Source: an uncultured Serinicoccus sp.
Lineage (GTDB): Bacteria; Actinomycetota; Actinomycetes; Actinomycetales; Dermatophilaceae
Direction: 5' to 3'
DNA length: 64,000 bases
Assembly: GCF_947500995.1 (NCBI RefSeq)
Contig: NZ_CANMUA010000002.1
Span: forward strand, 372,001 to 436,000
The notes under the pieces are model-generated. The model searched no databases. It was not told where the DNA came from and saw nothing but the letters and a program-made list of their open reading frames with translations. Shown here piece after piece: positions 8,970-20,400 of the stretch (positions within the stretch are counted from its first letter, which is position 1; every line of letters begins with the position of its first letter). Made by a program: the position numbers and the translations under genes.

Positions 8970-9120
8970 AACCTACGTCGTCGGCGTCGACTTCGGCACC
9001 CTGTCCGTCCCCTCGTTCCTGCTGGAGTCCGACATCGTCTACCAGGACAACATCACCGAGCTGCTCATCGACTCCGAGTACTGGACCCAGGAGGAGGTCG
9101 ACTCCGGCGTCGCCGAGTGA
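8956..9120 (+). pseudogene. araB-to-sugar-binding-protein fusion remnant (deletion scar)
   Basis: A 54-codon open frame begins GTG and encodes MSGNKTYVVGVDFGTLS. This is the N-terminus of a ribulokinase (the Gly-Val-Asp-Phe-Gly-Thr phosphate-binding strand). It then changes abruptly to VPSFLLESDIVYQDNITELL and a C-terminal tail like that of ChvE/MmsE-type multiple-monosaccharide-binding proteins. Neither half can work alone. The simplest reading is an in-frame deletion that removed most of araB, everything between (in relatives typically araD and araA) and most of the binding-protein gene. The repressor operators in front and the transporter genes behind were left in place. Family assignments rest on recognised motifs, not on a search. 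Confidence 0.75.
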
Positions 9121-9138
9121 CCCCCCTGCCCGACCGCT

Positions 9139-9168
9139 CCTGACCCGTCGCGACGACGGCGGGTCAGG
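9139..9168 (+). terminator. Intercistronic hairpin between binding-protein remnant and ATPase gene
   Basis: Perfect 9-bp arms CCTGACCCG and CGGGTCAGG flank a 12-nt loop, 18 nt after the remnant's stop. Such hairpins are common between binding-protein and transporter genes and make the binding protein more abundant. There is no T-run, so an attenuator or mRNA-stability role is as likely as full termination. Confidence 0.6.
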
Positions 9169-9225
9169 GGCGGACCACCTCCCGCCACCCGTCCCCGTGC
9201 GGATGGCCCCTCCGTGAGGAGCTCC

Positions 9226-10768
9226 ATGAGCGACACCATCCTGGAGATGCGTGGGATCACCAAGACGTTCCCCGGCGTGAAGGCGCTGGAGGACGTGACC
9301 CTGAGGTCCGGCGCGGCGAGATCCACGCCATCTGCGGCGAGAACGGCGCCGGCAAGTCGACCCTGATGAAGGTGCTGTCCGGGGTCTACCCGCACGGCAC
9401 CTACGAGGGCGACATCCTCCTGGACGGTGACCCCGTCCGCTTCTCCTCGATCAACGACAGCGAGGAGAAGGGCGTCGTCATCATCCACCAGGAGCTGGCC
9501 CTCGTGCCGCACCTGTCGATCGCCGAGAACATGTACCTGGGCAACGAGCGGCGCGGCCGCGGCGGCCTCATCGACTGGCACCGGACCAACCGGGACGCCA
9601 CCGAGCTCATGCACCGGGTCGGCCTGCACGAGCTGCCGGTGACCAAGATCGGGCACGTCGGCGTCGGCAAGCAGCAGCTGGTGGAGATCGCCAAGGCGCT
9701 GTCCAAGGACGTGCGACTGCTCATCCTCGACGAGCCCACGGCGGCCCTCAACGACAACGACTCCGAGCACCTGCTCGGGCTCCTGCGCCAGCTCCGGGAC
9801 CAGGGGGTGACCTGCATCATGATCTCGCACAAGCTGGGCGAGATCGCCGACATCGCCGACCGGACGACGATCATCCGGGACGGTCGCACGATCGAGACCC
9901 TCGACATGAGCGAGCCGGGAGCCACCCAGGACCGGATCATCCGCGGGATGGTCGGCCGCGACATGGAGCACCGCTACCCCGAGCGGGAGCCGCACGTGGG
10001 CGAGGAGATGCTCCGGGTGGAGAGCTGGCGGGTCCACCACCCCACCCAGGCCGACCGGGTGGTCATCGAGGACGCGAGCTTCTCGGTCCGGGCCGGGGAG
10101 GTCGTCGGGATCGCCGGCCTCATGGGCGCCGGACGCACCGAACTGATGATGAGCATCTTCGGGCGCAGCTACGGCCGCGGGATCTCCGGCCGGGTCCTCA
10201 AGCAGGGCCAGGAGGTGGACGTCTCGACCGTCTCGCGCGCCATCGGTCACGGCATCGCCTACGCGACGGAGGACCGCAAGGCCTACGGGCTCAACCTCAT
10301 CGACGACGTGCGGCACAACACCTCCGCCGCCGGACTGGACAAGCTGTCCCGGCTCGGCTGGGTGAACGGCCTGGAGGAGCTCAAGGTCGCTCAGGACTAC
10401 CGGCGCGACCTCAACACCCGCACGCCCAGCGTGCTCAACAGCGTGGGCAAGCTGTCCGGCGGCAACCAGCAGAAGGTCGTGCTCGCCAAGTGGCTGTTCA
10501 CCGATCCCGACGTGCTCATCCTCGACGAGCCCACGCGCGGCATCGACGTCGGGGCGAAGTACGAGATCTCCACGATCTCAACCGGATGGTCGCGGCCGGC
10601 AAGGCGGTCGTCGTCATCTCCTCCGAGCTGCCCGAGCTGCTCGGCATCAGCGACCGCATCTACACCCTGGCCTTCGGCCGGATCACCGGTGAGCTGCCCG
10701 TCGCCGAGGCGACCCAGGAACGCCTCATGTCACTCATGACCATGGACAAGGAAGGTGCCGCCCGATGA
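9226..10768 (+). pseudogene. mmsA: Sugar ABC transporter ATPase (MmsA/GguA type) with two frameshifts
   Basis: Three reading frames together spell a complete two-domain sugar ATPase of about 510 residues. Frame one starts at the ATG at 9226 ([20 protein letters not shown]) and breaks near 9304, where L-R-S-G should read like L-S-V-R-R-G-E. Frame two carries the Walker [10 protein letters not shown], the first Walker [12 protein letters not shown] and the second domain's [14 protein letters not shown] and [17 protein letters not shown]. It breaks near 10575-10590. Frame three gives [20 protein letters not shown] to a stop overlapping the next start (ATGA). Both breaks fit single-base losses. 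Either the gene is dead, consistent with the deletion scar upstream, or these are sequencing errors. Confidence 0.78.
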
Positions 10769-11937
10769 CCGGGACGCTCAACCTCAGGGAACTGCTCACC
10801 AGCAACATCCGCCAGAGCGGCATCCTCCTGGCGCTGGTCGTGATCGTCGCGTTCTTCTCGGTCCTCCAGCCCACCTTCCTCACCCCGGGCAACCTGACCA
10901 ACATCGTCCTGCAGTACTCCTACATCCTCATCCTGGCGATCGGGATGATCATCGTCATCATCGGCGGGCACATCGACCTGTCCGTCGGCTCGCTCGTGGC
11001 CCTGACCGGGGCGACCGCGGCCGTGGTCTCGATCCGCCAGGGGATGCCCTGGTGGGTCGGGGTCCTCGCGGCCCTGGCGGTGGGCGTCCTGGCCGGGTGC
11101 TGGCAGGGGTTCTGGGTGGCCTACATCGGGATCCCCGCCTTCATCGTCACCCTCGCCGGGATGCTCATCTTCCGCGGGCTGACCTTCCAGGTCCTCGACA
11201 ACGTCTCGCGCTCCCCCTTCGGCGGCACCTACTACCAGATCGCCAACGGCTTCCAGAACGGCATCCTCGGCGGCTACGTCGTGGACGTCTTCACCCTGGT
11301 GATCTTCGCGATCGCGGTGCTGGGGTATGCCGTCAACGCCTGGCGCCAGCGCCGCGCCGCGGTCTCCTACGAGCAGGAGGTCGGCGCGCTGCCGCTGTTC
11401 GTGCTGAAGATCGTCGCGGTCGGGGCGGTCGTCATGTGGTTCGGCTACCAGCTGGCCCAGAGCCGCGGTCTGCCCAACGTGCTCATCCTGCTGGCGGTGC
11501 TCATCCTCGTCTACGGCATGGTCACGCAGAAGACCGTCTTCGGCCGCAACGTCTACGCCATCGGCGGCAACCTCACCGCCGCCCGGCTCTCCGGCGTCAA
11601 GGTCAAGAAGGTCAACTTCCTCATCTTCGTCAACATGGGGCTGCTCTCGGGCATCGCCGGCGTGGTGTTCTCCTCGCGGATGAACGGCGCCCAGCCCGGA
11701 GCGGGCAACATGTTCGAGCTGGACGCGATCGCCGCCTGCTTCATCGGTGGGGCCGCGGTGACCGGCGGTGTCGGCCGGGTCACCGGGGCCATGATCGGCG
11801 GCCTCATCATGGCGGTGATGTCCAACGGCATGCAGCTCATGGGCGCCGAGCAGTCGACCCAGCAGCTCGTCAAGGGCCTGGTGCTGCTGCTCGCGGTCGC
11901 CTTCGACGTCTACAACAAGCGGCGCGCCGGGAACTGA
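10765..11937 (+). CDS. mmsB: Multiple-monosaccharide ABC transporter permease
   Basis: The product is 390 aa, of the RbsC/XylH family of sugar permeases, with about ten membrane segments. Landmarks include [18 protein letters not shown] near residues 60-75 and [19 protein letters not shown], the cytoplasmic loop typical of MmsB/GguB proteins. The ATG overlaps the stop of the damaged ATPase gene (ATGA), so translation was probably coupled. The frame is intact, but with no intact binding protein and a frameshifted ATPase it probably cannot import sugar on its own. The sugar was likely arabinose or related pentoses, inferred from the ribulokinase remnant. Confidence 0.87.
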   Translation: MTGTLNLRELLTSNIRQSGILLALVVIVAFFSVLQPTFLTPGNLTNIVLQYSYILILAIGMIIVIIGGHIDLSVGSLVALTGATAAVVSIRQGMPWWVGVLAALAVGVLAGCWQGFWVAYIGIPAFIVTLAGMLIFRGLTFQVLDNVSRSPFGGTYYQIANGFQNGILGGYVVDVFTLVIFAIAVLGYAVNAWRQRRAAVSYEQEVGALPLFVLKIVAVGAVVMWFGYQLAQSRGLPNVLILLAVLILVYGMVTQKTVFGRNVYAIGGNLTAARLSGVKVKKVNFLIFVNMGLLSGIAGVVFSSRMNGAQPGAGNMFELDAIAACFIGGAAVTGGVGRVTGAMIGGLIMAVMSNGMQLMGAEQSTQQLVKGLVLLLAVAFDVYNKRRAGN

Positions 11938-11974
11938 GCCGGACCCTCGCGGCCGGGTGGCACCGGGTCGTCCG

Positions 11975-12808
<834 letters not shown>

Positions 12809-12986
12809 GTGTGTCCCCTTCGTCTGCTTCCTGGCCAGTAGACGCGGCGGTGCACCCGGGAGGTTGCCCGCCGCTCCCGATGTTGCCGAATCGTGATGTG
12901 GACGCTCTCCCGCGCCCCGTCCCCGGGGCCCGCATATGCTGCACCCCACCCCAGGTTGTCACACCACGCGCCCAAGGAGGACCACC

Positions 12987-14291
12987 ATGGCCCGCCCGCA
13001 CCGACCGCTGCCGTCCCTCTCCCGCCGGAGGGTGCTCGCCCTGGGCGGCGTCGGCGCGCTCGGCGCCTCGCTCGCGGCGTGCGGCGACAACACCGGCCGG
13101 GGCGGGTCCACCAGCCCGGACGGTGCCGGGTCCAGCGCCGCGGGCCGGCCCCAGATCGCGCAGTGGTACCACCAGTACGGCGAGGCGGGCACGCAGGAGG
13201 CCGTCGAGCGGTATGCCGCGGACTACGGGCCCGCCGACGTCACCGTCTCGTGGAAGCCGGGTGACTACGACCAGTCCACCGCGGCCTCGCTGCTCACCGA
13301 CTCCGGTCCCGACGTCTTCGAGTACGGCAACGGCCCGACGATCGACATGATCCGCGGTGACCAGGTGGCCGACCTCACCGACCTCTTCGGCGACACCCTC
13401 GACGACTTCACCCCCTCCCTGGTCGAGCGGATGACCTACGACGGCAAGGTCTGGGCCGTCCCCCAGGTCGTCGACACGCAGGTGCTCGTCTACCGCCGCA
13501 GCCTGCTCGAGCAGGCCGGCATCGAGCCGCCGCAGCAGATCTCCGAGCTGGTGGAGGCGGCCCGGGAGCTCACCCGTGACGACGTCAAGGGTCTGTTCCT
13601 CGGCAACGACGGCGGCGCCGGGCTGCTCGGTGGGCCGATGCTGTGGGCGGCGGGCCTGGACTACCTCGACGGCGAGCGGGTCGGCTTCGACAGCGCCGGG
13701 GCCCCGGAGGCCCTCGCCGTGCTGCGGACGCTCTGGACCGACGAGACCGTGCTGCTGGGGCAGGCCAAGGACTGGTTCGACCCCGACGCCCTCACCTCCG
13801 GGCGCGCGGCGATGCAGTGGACCGGGCTGTGGACCTTCCCGATGATCGCCGAGGCCCTGGGTGACGACTTCGGCGTCATCCCCTGGCCCGCGATGGAGGG
13901 TGGCTCCCCCTCGGTCCCCGTCGGTGCCTACGGGTCCTGCGTCTCGACCCGCGCGAGCGACGTGCAGGCCGCCCAGGACTTCGTGCGGTGGCTGTGGATC
14001 GAGCAGACCGACAAGCAGCTGGACTTCGCCACCGCCTACGGCTTCCACCTGCCCTCGCGCACCAGCCTCGTGCCGGAGGCCGACGTGCTCTCCTCCGGCC
14101 CGGCCGCGGACGCCGCCGGCTACGTCACCGACCACGGGCACGCGCAGACCCCGCTGCTGTGGACCCCCCAGAGCGCGACCGCCTGGAGCGACATGATGAA
14201 CCGCATCGTGCGCGACGGCGCGGACCCGCAGGCCGAGCTGGACGCCCTCGTGCCCATCGTCGAGGCCGAGCTGGAGCGGGTCACCGGCTGA
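12987..14291 (+). CDS. Sugar ABC transporter substrate-binding lipoprotein
   Basis: The product is 434 aa. The N-terminus has twin arginines (SRRRVLALGGVGALG) and a lipobox (SLAAC), so it is probably a Tat- or Sec-exported lipoprotein of the family 1 extracellular solute-binding fold. The ATG at 12987 lies 6 nt after AAGGAGG, which settles the start against an upstream in-frame ATG. It heads an operon with two permeases: its stop and the next start share one base (TGATG). Motifs such as PWPAMEGGSPSVPVGAYG fit oligosaccharide-binding proteins, but the sugar cannot be named. No ATPase gene accompanies it. Confidence 0.87.
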   Translation: MARPHRPLPSLSRRRVLALGGVGALGASLAACGDNTGRGGSTSPDGAGSSAAGRPQIAQWYHQYGEAGTQEAVERYAADYGPADVTVSWKPGDYDQSTAASLLTDSGPDVFEYGNGPTIDMIRGDQVADLTDLFGDTLDDFTPSLVERMTYDGKVWAVPQVVDTQVLVYRRSLLEQAGIEPPQQISELVEAARELTRDDVKGLFLGNDGGAGLLGGPMLWAAGLDYLDGERVGFDSAGAPEALAVLRTLWTDETVLLGQAKDWFDPDALTSGRAAMQWTGLWTFPMIAEALGDDFGVIPWPAMEGGSPSVPVGAYGSCVSTRASDVQAAQDFVRWLWIEQTDKQLDFATAYGFHLPSRTSLVPEADVLSSGPAADAAGYVTDHGHAQTPLLWTPQSATAWSDMMNRIVRDGADPQAELDALVPIVEAELERVTG

Positions 14292-15205
14292 TGCTGACGC
14301 GGCTTCGCGGTCGCACGAACCGCGATGCGAGCCTGTGGTTCTGGGTCTTCGTCGGCCCGTTCTTCGCCGGCCTGGTCCTCTTCATCTACGTCCCCATCGG
14401 GTGGAGCGTCTACCTCTCCTTCTTCGAGGCCTACAACACCGTCACCCCCACCGAGTTCGTGGGGCTGGCGAACTACCGCGACATGCTCACCGACCAGGCG
14501 TTCAGGGACTCGCTGCTGACCTTCGTCGTCTTCGCCGCGTTCATCGTGCCCACCACCTTCGCCCTGTCGCTGCTCACCGCCCTGCTCGTGGCGCGGACGC
14601 GGGTGATGCAGGCGTTCTTCCGCTCGGTCTTCTTCCTCCCGGTCGCCTGCTCCTACGTGGTGGCGGCGCTCGTCTGGAAGATGTCGATCTTCTCCGGCAT
14701 GAGCTCCGGGGCGGCCAACGCCCTGCTCGGGCTGGCCGGGGTCAGCCCCATCCCGTGGCTTTCGATCACCGACCCGCCGTGGTACTGGCTCGTCATCGTG
14801 TCCGCCCGGCTCTGGTTGCAGGTCGGCTTCTACATGATCCTCTTCCTCGCCGCCCTGCAACGGGTCCCGGTGACCCTCTACGAGGCCGCGGCGATCGACG
14901 GCGCCGAGGGGTGGCAGGTCTTCCGGCACATCACCTGGCCCCAGCTGCTGCCCGCCTCCACGGCGGTGCTCCTCCTGCTGCTCATCAACGCCTTCCAGGC
15001 CTTCGACGAGTTCTACAACATCCTGGCCGGCTTCAGCGGCTACCCGCCCTACGCCCGCCCACCGCTGGTGTACCTCTACTACACCGCGCTCGGAAGCGGG
15101 CAGAACTTCGGCGACGGCAGCGCGGGTGCGGTGATCCTCACCGTCCTCATCGCGGTCGTCGCGCTGGCCCAGACCCGGCTCCTGCGCCTCGGCGGGAGGG
15201 ACTGA
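14291..15205 (+). CDS. Sugar ABC transporter permease, MalF type
   Basis: The product is 304 aa with six predicted membrane segments and the binding-protein-dependent transport signature EAAAIDGAEGWQVFRHITWP (EAA loop) that docks on the ATPase. It belongs to the MalF/UgpA side of carbohydrate uptake 1 permeases. The ATG overlaps the binding-protein stop by one base, and the second permease starts 2 nt after its stop. The three genes form one transcription unit. Confidence 0.88.
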   Translation: MLTRLRGRTNRDASLWFWVFVGPFFAGLVLFIYVPIGWSVYLSFFEAYNTVTPTEFVGLANYRDMLTDQAFRDSLLTFVVFAAFIVPTTFALSLLTALLVARTRVMQAFFRSVFFLPVACSYVVAALVWKMSIFSGMSSGAANALLGLAGVSPIPWLSITDPPWYWLVIVSARLWLQVGFYMILFLAALQRVPVTLYEAAAIDGAEGWQVFRHITWPQLLPASTAVLLLLLINAFQAFDEFYNILAGFSGYPPYARPPLVYLYYTALGSGQNFGDGSAGAVILTVLIAVVALAQTRLLRLGGRD

Positions 15206-15206
15206 G

Positions 15207-16040
15207 ATGCTGCACGAACGTCGCCGCCACGCCGTGCTGCGCCGCGGCCTGCTGCTGGTGGGCACCCTGCTCTTCCTCGTGCCCTTCTACCTGCTGCTCC
15301 GCGGCGCGTTCAGCAGCGAGGCCGACCTCACCTCGGCCACCTGGCACTGGCTCCCGCCCACGTGGGAGTGGGGCAACCTCGCGGCCGTCTTCGACAACCG
15401 CACCGTCCCGCTGGGCCGTGCCCTACTCAACAGCACCCTCATCGCCGTCAGCCAGACCGTCGGGGTGCTGGTGCTCTCCGGGATGGCCGGCTACGGGCTC
15501 GCCCGGATCCCCTACCGCTGGTCGAACGTCGTCTTCTGGCTCATCACGGTGACCCTGCTCATCCCTGCCGCGGTGACCTTCGTGCCGAGCTTCGTGCTCG
15601 TCTCCTCCCTCGGGTGGATCTCCACGCTGCGCGGGCTCATCGTGCCGGGGCTCTTCCAGGCGCTGGCGACCTTCCTCTTCCGCCAGTTCTTCCTCTCCTT
15701 CCCCCGGGAGATCGAGGAGGCGGCCGCGCTGGACGGGCTCTCCTGGTGGGGCATCTTCTGGCGGGTGGTCGTGCCCAACTCCGGGGGCTTCGCCGCCGCG
15801 ATCGGCACGATCACCTTCATCGGCTCCTGGAACGCCTTCCTGTGGCCGCTGGTCATCGGGCGCACCCCCGAGTCGTGGACGGTGCAGGTGGCGCTGTCGA
15901 CCTACCTCACCGCCCAGACCTCCCAGGTCAGCCTGCTGTTCATGGCCGCGCTGGTAGCCATCCTGCCGCTGCTGCTGATGTTCCTGCTCCTGCAGCGGTG
16001 GATCGTCCAGGGCGTCGAGCGCACCGGCATCAGCGACTGA
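15207..16040 (+). CDS. Sugar ABC transporter permease, MalG type
   Basis: The product is 277 aa with six membrane segments and the EAA loop EEAAALDGLSWWGIFWRVVV. It pairs with the preceding permease to form the membrane channel. It starts 2 nt after the previous stop, and GGAGGGA upstream could serve as ribosome site. The operon ends here; the next gene is convergent only 7 nt away. The energy source must be an ATPase encoded elsewhere, as with MsiK in Streptomyces. Confidence 0.88.
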   Translation: MLHERRRHAVLRRGLLLVGTLLFLVPFYLLLRGAFSSEADLTSATWHWLPPTWEWGNLAAVFDNRTVPLGRALLNSTLIAVSQTVGVLVLSGMAGYGLARIPYRWSNVVFWLITVTLLIPAAVTFVPSFVLVSSLGWISTLRGLIVPGLFQALATFLFRQFFLSFPREIEEAAALDGLSWWGIFWRVVVPNSGGFAAAIGTITFIGSWNAFLWPLVIGRTPESWTVQVALSTYLTAQTSQVSLLFMAALVAILPLLLMFLLLQRWIVQGVERTGISD

Positions 16041-16047
16041 GGCACCT

Positions 16048-16779
16048 CTAGAACGTGAGGCTGCCGGCCGGACCGGTCAGCCGGGCGTGCAGGGCGGGCA
16101 CCGGCCCGCGGGAGACCGCCAGCTGCGCACCCAGCAGCGCAAGCACCTGCCGCGCCCGCACCGGGTCGGGGTGCTCGGCCCGCAGCCCCGTCAGCCCGAG
16201 CAGCGGGAGGTCGTCGTCGACGGGGTGGGCCGACCCACCCCAGTCGATGAGGAACGGCTGGACGCCGCCGAGGCCCAGCGGCGAGGGCACCGCCAGCCGC
16301 CAGACCAGGTCGGTGCCGGCCGGGGTCCGGCGGGCGGCCCCGACCGGTGTGCCGATGTCGATACCGGCCGCGGCGGCCCGGGCCACCGCATCGTCCAGGT
16401 CGGCGGGACGGACGGCCCAGGCATACCCCACCGGTGAGTGCCCCGCGCCCAGCCGGCCGACACCGAGCATGGTGCGCTCCGGAGGGACGTCCGGCTGCTC
16501 CGGGTCCGGGGCGAGCAGCTCGAGGTATGCCGCGGTGCTGCCGGAGTGCCGCAGCGCCACGAGGGCGTTGCGTGTGCCCCGGCCGACGTGGGCGCCACCC
16601 GGTGCCGCCGCCACCCCCGTGCGCTGCCGCAGCTCCTCGACCGCGGCGTCGAGGTCGGGGACCGCGTAGACGAGGTGGTCCAGCGCGGCGGGGTGCAGCT
16701 GCTGCGCGCGCGACCCCTGCTCCGGGCGCTCGGTCCCGCCGCCCCGCCGCTCGCGCCCACCCCCCGCTGCCTCAGGCAC
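16048..16779 (-). CDS. VOC-superfamily (glyoxalase-like) protein
   Basis: The product is 243 aa with a glyoxalase-like domain starting at ALDHLVYAVPDLDAAVEEL and containing NALVALRHSGSTAAYLELLAP, the pattern of the Glyoxalase_3 (lactoylglutathione lyase-like) Pfam family. Members bind a metal and act in varied isomerase or dioxygenase reactions; the reaction here is unknown. The first 25 residues are Gly/Arg/Glu-rich and may not be part of the fold. The GTG at 16779 overlaps the upstream gene's stop by 8 nt, suggesting coupled translation with the mycothiol-dependent enzyme. A shorter start near the domain boundary cannot be excluded. Confidence 0.75.
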   Translation of the reverse strand: MPEAAGGGRERRGGGTERPEQGSRAQQLHPAALDHLVYAVPDLDAAVEELRQRTGVAAAPGGAHVGRGTRNALVALRHSGSTAAYLELLAPDPEQPDVPPERTMLGVGRLGAGHSPVGYAWAVRPADLDDAVARAAAAGIDIGTPVGAARRTPAGTDLVWRLAVPSPLGLGGVQPFLIDWGGSAHPVDDDLPLLGLTGLRAEHPDPVRARQVLALLGAQLAVSRGPVPALHARLTGPAGSLTF

Positions 16780-17395
16780 GCGAGACCATCGTGTCCACAC
16801 CGGCGCCATGGAGGTCGCCGAGGAAGACCCGGCGCCCCGAGACCGCCATGAGCAAGGGCAGCGCCCGCCCCTCGACCACGGGTCCCTCGCCCACGACGAT
16901 CCCGGCGTCGGTCGCGCGCAGGGACAGGCCCTCGACACGGTCCTTGCCGCCGCCGAACCCGACCGGGGTGCGCAGCTGGTCACGCAGCGCGAGCACCACG
17001 GCCTCCTGGGCGTAGGCATGCCCGATCCCCAGCGGGCTCCGCACGTCCTCGCCGTGCACCACCTCCTCGACCAGCCGGCTGGCGCGAGGCGCCGGTGGCG
17101 ATGAGGTGCGTCCTGCCACCGCGCGCAGCCGCTCCAGGGTCTCCCCCGGGCTCGAACCGCGTTCGCGCGCCACTCCCTGGGCGTTCTGCCGGTCGAAGTC
17201 GAACCCGGCGCGCGCCATCGCCAGGAGCAGCCTGGGCGTGCTCGTCCGGGCGTTGTCGACGAGGTGGGCGACGACGTCGTGGACGCTCCACCCCGGGCAC
17301 AGGGAGGGCTCGTCCCAGCGTGACGTCTCCACGGTCTCCAGGTCGGCGACCAGGGACTCGCGCTCCTGGTGCACCAGGTCCCACACGTCACTCAT
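16772..17395 (-). CDS. Mycothiol-dependent DinB-like enzyme (maleylpyruvate isomerase family, TIGR03083)
   Basis: The product is 207 aa. It has the four-helix DinB_2 bundle of the mycothiol-dependent maleylpyruvate isomerase family: the N-terminal CPGWSVHDVVAHLVD with a metal-ligand His, then a second ligand block EEVVHGEDVRSPLG. The C-terminal part is MDMPI-like. These proteins bind Zn and use mycothiol as thiol cofactor, which fits an actinobacterial host. The substrate is unknown. The gene is co-transcribed with the VOC protein and overlaps it by 8 nt. Confidence 0.82.
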   Translation of the reverse strand: MSDVWDLVHQERESLVADLETVETSRWDEPSLCPGWSVHDVVAHLVDNARTSTPRLLLAMARAGFDFDRQNAQGVARERGSSPGETLERLRAVAGRTSSPPAPRASRLVEEVVHGEDVRSPLGIGHAYAQEAVVLALRDQLRTPVGFGGGKDRVEGLSLRATDAGIVVGEGPVVEGRALPLLMAVSGRRVFLGDLHGAGVDTMVSRA

Positions 17396-17422
17396 GTCTC
17401 ATCGTCTCGTCTCGCCACCTGG

Positions 17423-20400
17423 TCACCCGTCCAGCAGCCCACGGATGTCCTCGGCGGTGACCACGCCGGACCCGAACTCGCCCGCGTCCACGACGCTGGT
17501 GAACAGCCGCCGCTTGCGCTCCTGCAGGGCCACGACCTTCTCTTCGATGGTGCCGGTCGACACCAGCCGGTAGACGTGGACCGTCCGGTGCTGGCCGATG
17601 CGGTGGGTCCGGTCGACGGCCTGCGCCTCCGCGGCGGGGTTCCACCACGGGTCGAGCACGAAGACGTAGTCCGCCTCCGTCAGCGTCAGCCCGACACCTC
17701 CGGCCTTGAGGCTGATGAGGAAGGCCGGCTGCTCACCCTCCCGGAAGGCGGTGATGCGCGCCGAGCGGTCCCGGGTGCGACCGTCGAGGTAGACGTAGCC
17801 GATGCCGGCCGCGTCCAGGGCGTCCCGCACGAGCGCGAGGTAGCTCGTGAAGCTGGAGAAGACCAGGGCCCGGTGCCCCTCGGCCGCGAGCGCGGTGAGC
17901 CGCTCGACCACCGCGGTCACCTTGGCCGAGGTCGCCAGCCCGGCGTGCGCCTCGTCCAGCAGCGCGGGGTCGAGGGACAGCTGGCGCAACATCGTCAGGG
18001 CCCGCAGGATCTTGACGCGGTTCTTGTCCAGGTCGGCCAGCAGCCCCAGCACACGCTGACGCTCCCGCTGCAGGTGCTGGTCGTAGACGCGGCGGTGCGC
18101 GGGGTGCAGGTCGACGGCGAGCGTCTGCTCGATCTTGTCGGGGAGGTCGGCGGCCACCTGGGCCTTGGTGCGGCGCAGCATGAAGGGACGGATGCGTCGT
18201 CGCAGCCGGGCCAGATCCTCGGGCGCGGAGCCGGACTCGATCGGGGTGCGGTAGCGCTCCGTGAAGGACTCCGGCCGCGGGAAGAGCCCGGGGGCGGCCA
18301 GCGACGTCATCGACCACAGGTCCATGAGGGTGTTCTCCAGCGGGGTGCCCGTCATCGCGAAGGTGCGGGACGCCCCCAGGCGCCGCACCGCCTGGTAGGT
18401 CGCCGAGCGACGGTTCTTGACCACCTGGGCCTCGTCCAGCACCGCGGCGCTCCACGGCAGCGCGCGGTAGTCCTCGGCCTCCAGCCGCAGCAGGGTGTAG
18501 GAGGTGATGACGAGGTCCGAGGCCCCGACGGCGCCCGCGAGGTCCGTGCCGCGACGCCTGCGGGTTGCCGAGATCGTGACGGTGCGCAGGTGGGGGGCGA
18601 AGCGCTCGGCCTGCTCGGCCCAGGCGGTCACCACGCTCGTGGGGGCGACGACCAGCACCGGCCCCTCCGCCAGGTCCGCGCGGTGCTCGGCCCGGACCAC
18701 CATGGCCAGCGCCTGCAGCGTCTTGCCGAGCCCCATGTCGTCGGCGAGGATGCCGCCGAGACCGGCGTCCCAGAGGGCGCACAACCAGCGGTACCCCTCG
18801 AGCTGGTAGGGGCGCAGGGTGGCCCGCAGGTCCGGCGGCGGCACGACGTGGCCGCGGTCGCCGTCGCCGATCGCGAGCAGGGCGTCGACCCGCTCGGTCC
18901 ACCGGCCGCCCTGCTCCTGGACCACCCCCAGGTCGACCAGCTCCTCCCACAGCCCGGCCTGGTAGGGCGTCAGCCGCAGGAGGGCGGCGTCGTCCTCCTC
19001 GTCCTCCACCAGCTCCCGCGCCTCCTCGATGAGGCGGCGCAGGGTGCGCAGCTCGGGCTGGTCCAGGCGCAGCCACAGACCGGAGTCGAGCAGCAGGACG
19101 TCCTGCCCGGCCGCCAGCGCGGCGAAGAGCTGCTCGAACGGGACCTCCTGACCGTCGACGGTGACGCTCACGTGCAGGTCGAACCAGTCGCCCTCTCCCG
19201 CCTCGCTGGTGGTGAGGTGCACCACCGGGTCCTCCGCGGCCTCCTCGTAGGTGGCCAGCTCACCGTGCACCAGCACGTCGAGGCCCTCGTGCCGCTGCAG
19301 CGCGGGCAGCACCTCGCCCGCGAAGCGCGCGGTCGCCAGCTCGGTGAGGACCGACCGCGGGCGCAACCGGACCGACCCGGCCGGGCCGTTCGCGAACACC
19401 GCCGGGGACGCCTCCAGGAGGGGCGTCACCGCCGCCACCGCGGCCCGCTCGGCCTCCTCGTCCCGGGCGAGGTCCTCGGGCCCCCCGTCCAGGCCGACCA
19501 CGACGGTGTCCGGCTCCCCCTCGACGGTCGGGACGGCATACCCGAAGGTCCACCGCAGGTGCAGGACGTGGCCGGGCTCGGGGGTGACCTCGAGCCGGAG
19601 CCGCGGCGGGCGGTCGGCGGGGGTGACGACGCTGCCGTCGCTGGAGGTGAGCCCGACCTGGCGCGCGAGGGCGGGGTAGTAGCGGGCGAGGAAGCGCCCC
19701 ACCTGGTCGGCGGGGACCTCGAGCGAGGTGCCGCCCTCGAGCAGGCCGGCGAGCGGCTCGGGGACCGCCGCCCGCAGGGGCCACAGGGTGAGCCGGTCGT
19801 CGGTGTCGACCCAGCCCAGCCCGTGGGCAGGGCGACCCACGAGGAAGCGCCTGCCCCCCGTCGGCGGTGCGCCGTCGACCGCGACCTCGGGGGCGAGGGT
19901 GAGGGCGCCGTCGTCGCCGCGGACGAGGTCCAGACCGATCGCCGCGGACCCCTCCCCCAGCTCGACCCCGGCGACCCCCTGCCCGGCCACGAGAGGGATC
20001 CCCGCCTCCTGGACCTGCCTCAGCACCGGCCACGCGACGGCGCCGATCGCCCCCAGCGGCAGCTCCTTGGCGGAGGCGTAGAAGTAGCCGAACCCCGAGC
20101 TCTTGCCCAACGCGGCCAGCTGGCCCAGCAGCGCCCGGTGCTCCGGGTCCACCTCGGTCGGGGACCAGCGGTTGGTCAGGTCGTCCCAGCTCACGCCCTG
20201 CCCCACCCACGGCTTGCTGCGGCCGGGCCGCACCGGTGCCAGGGTCACCCGGGCGGACTCCTCCCGGCCACCGGGCCCCCGGGTGAGCGACACCTGCAGG
20301 CCGAGCCGGTGGCGGGTCGCGCCGGTGTCCGGCGCCGGGCGGACCAGCGGGGCCAGCGCGGCCTCCCACCCCGGTGCCGCGGGTGGGTCCGAGCGCAGCC

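Noticed and set aside
9226-10768. Programmed ribosomal frameshifting in the sugar ATPase
   Set aside because: Two shifts in one gene with no slippery heptamer or conserved stimulator seen, and the family is not known for recoding. Decay or sequencing error is simpler.
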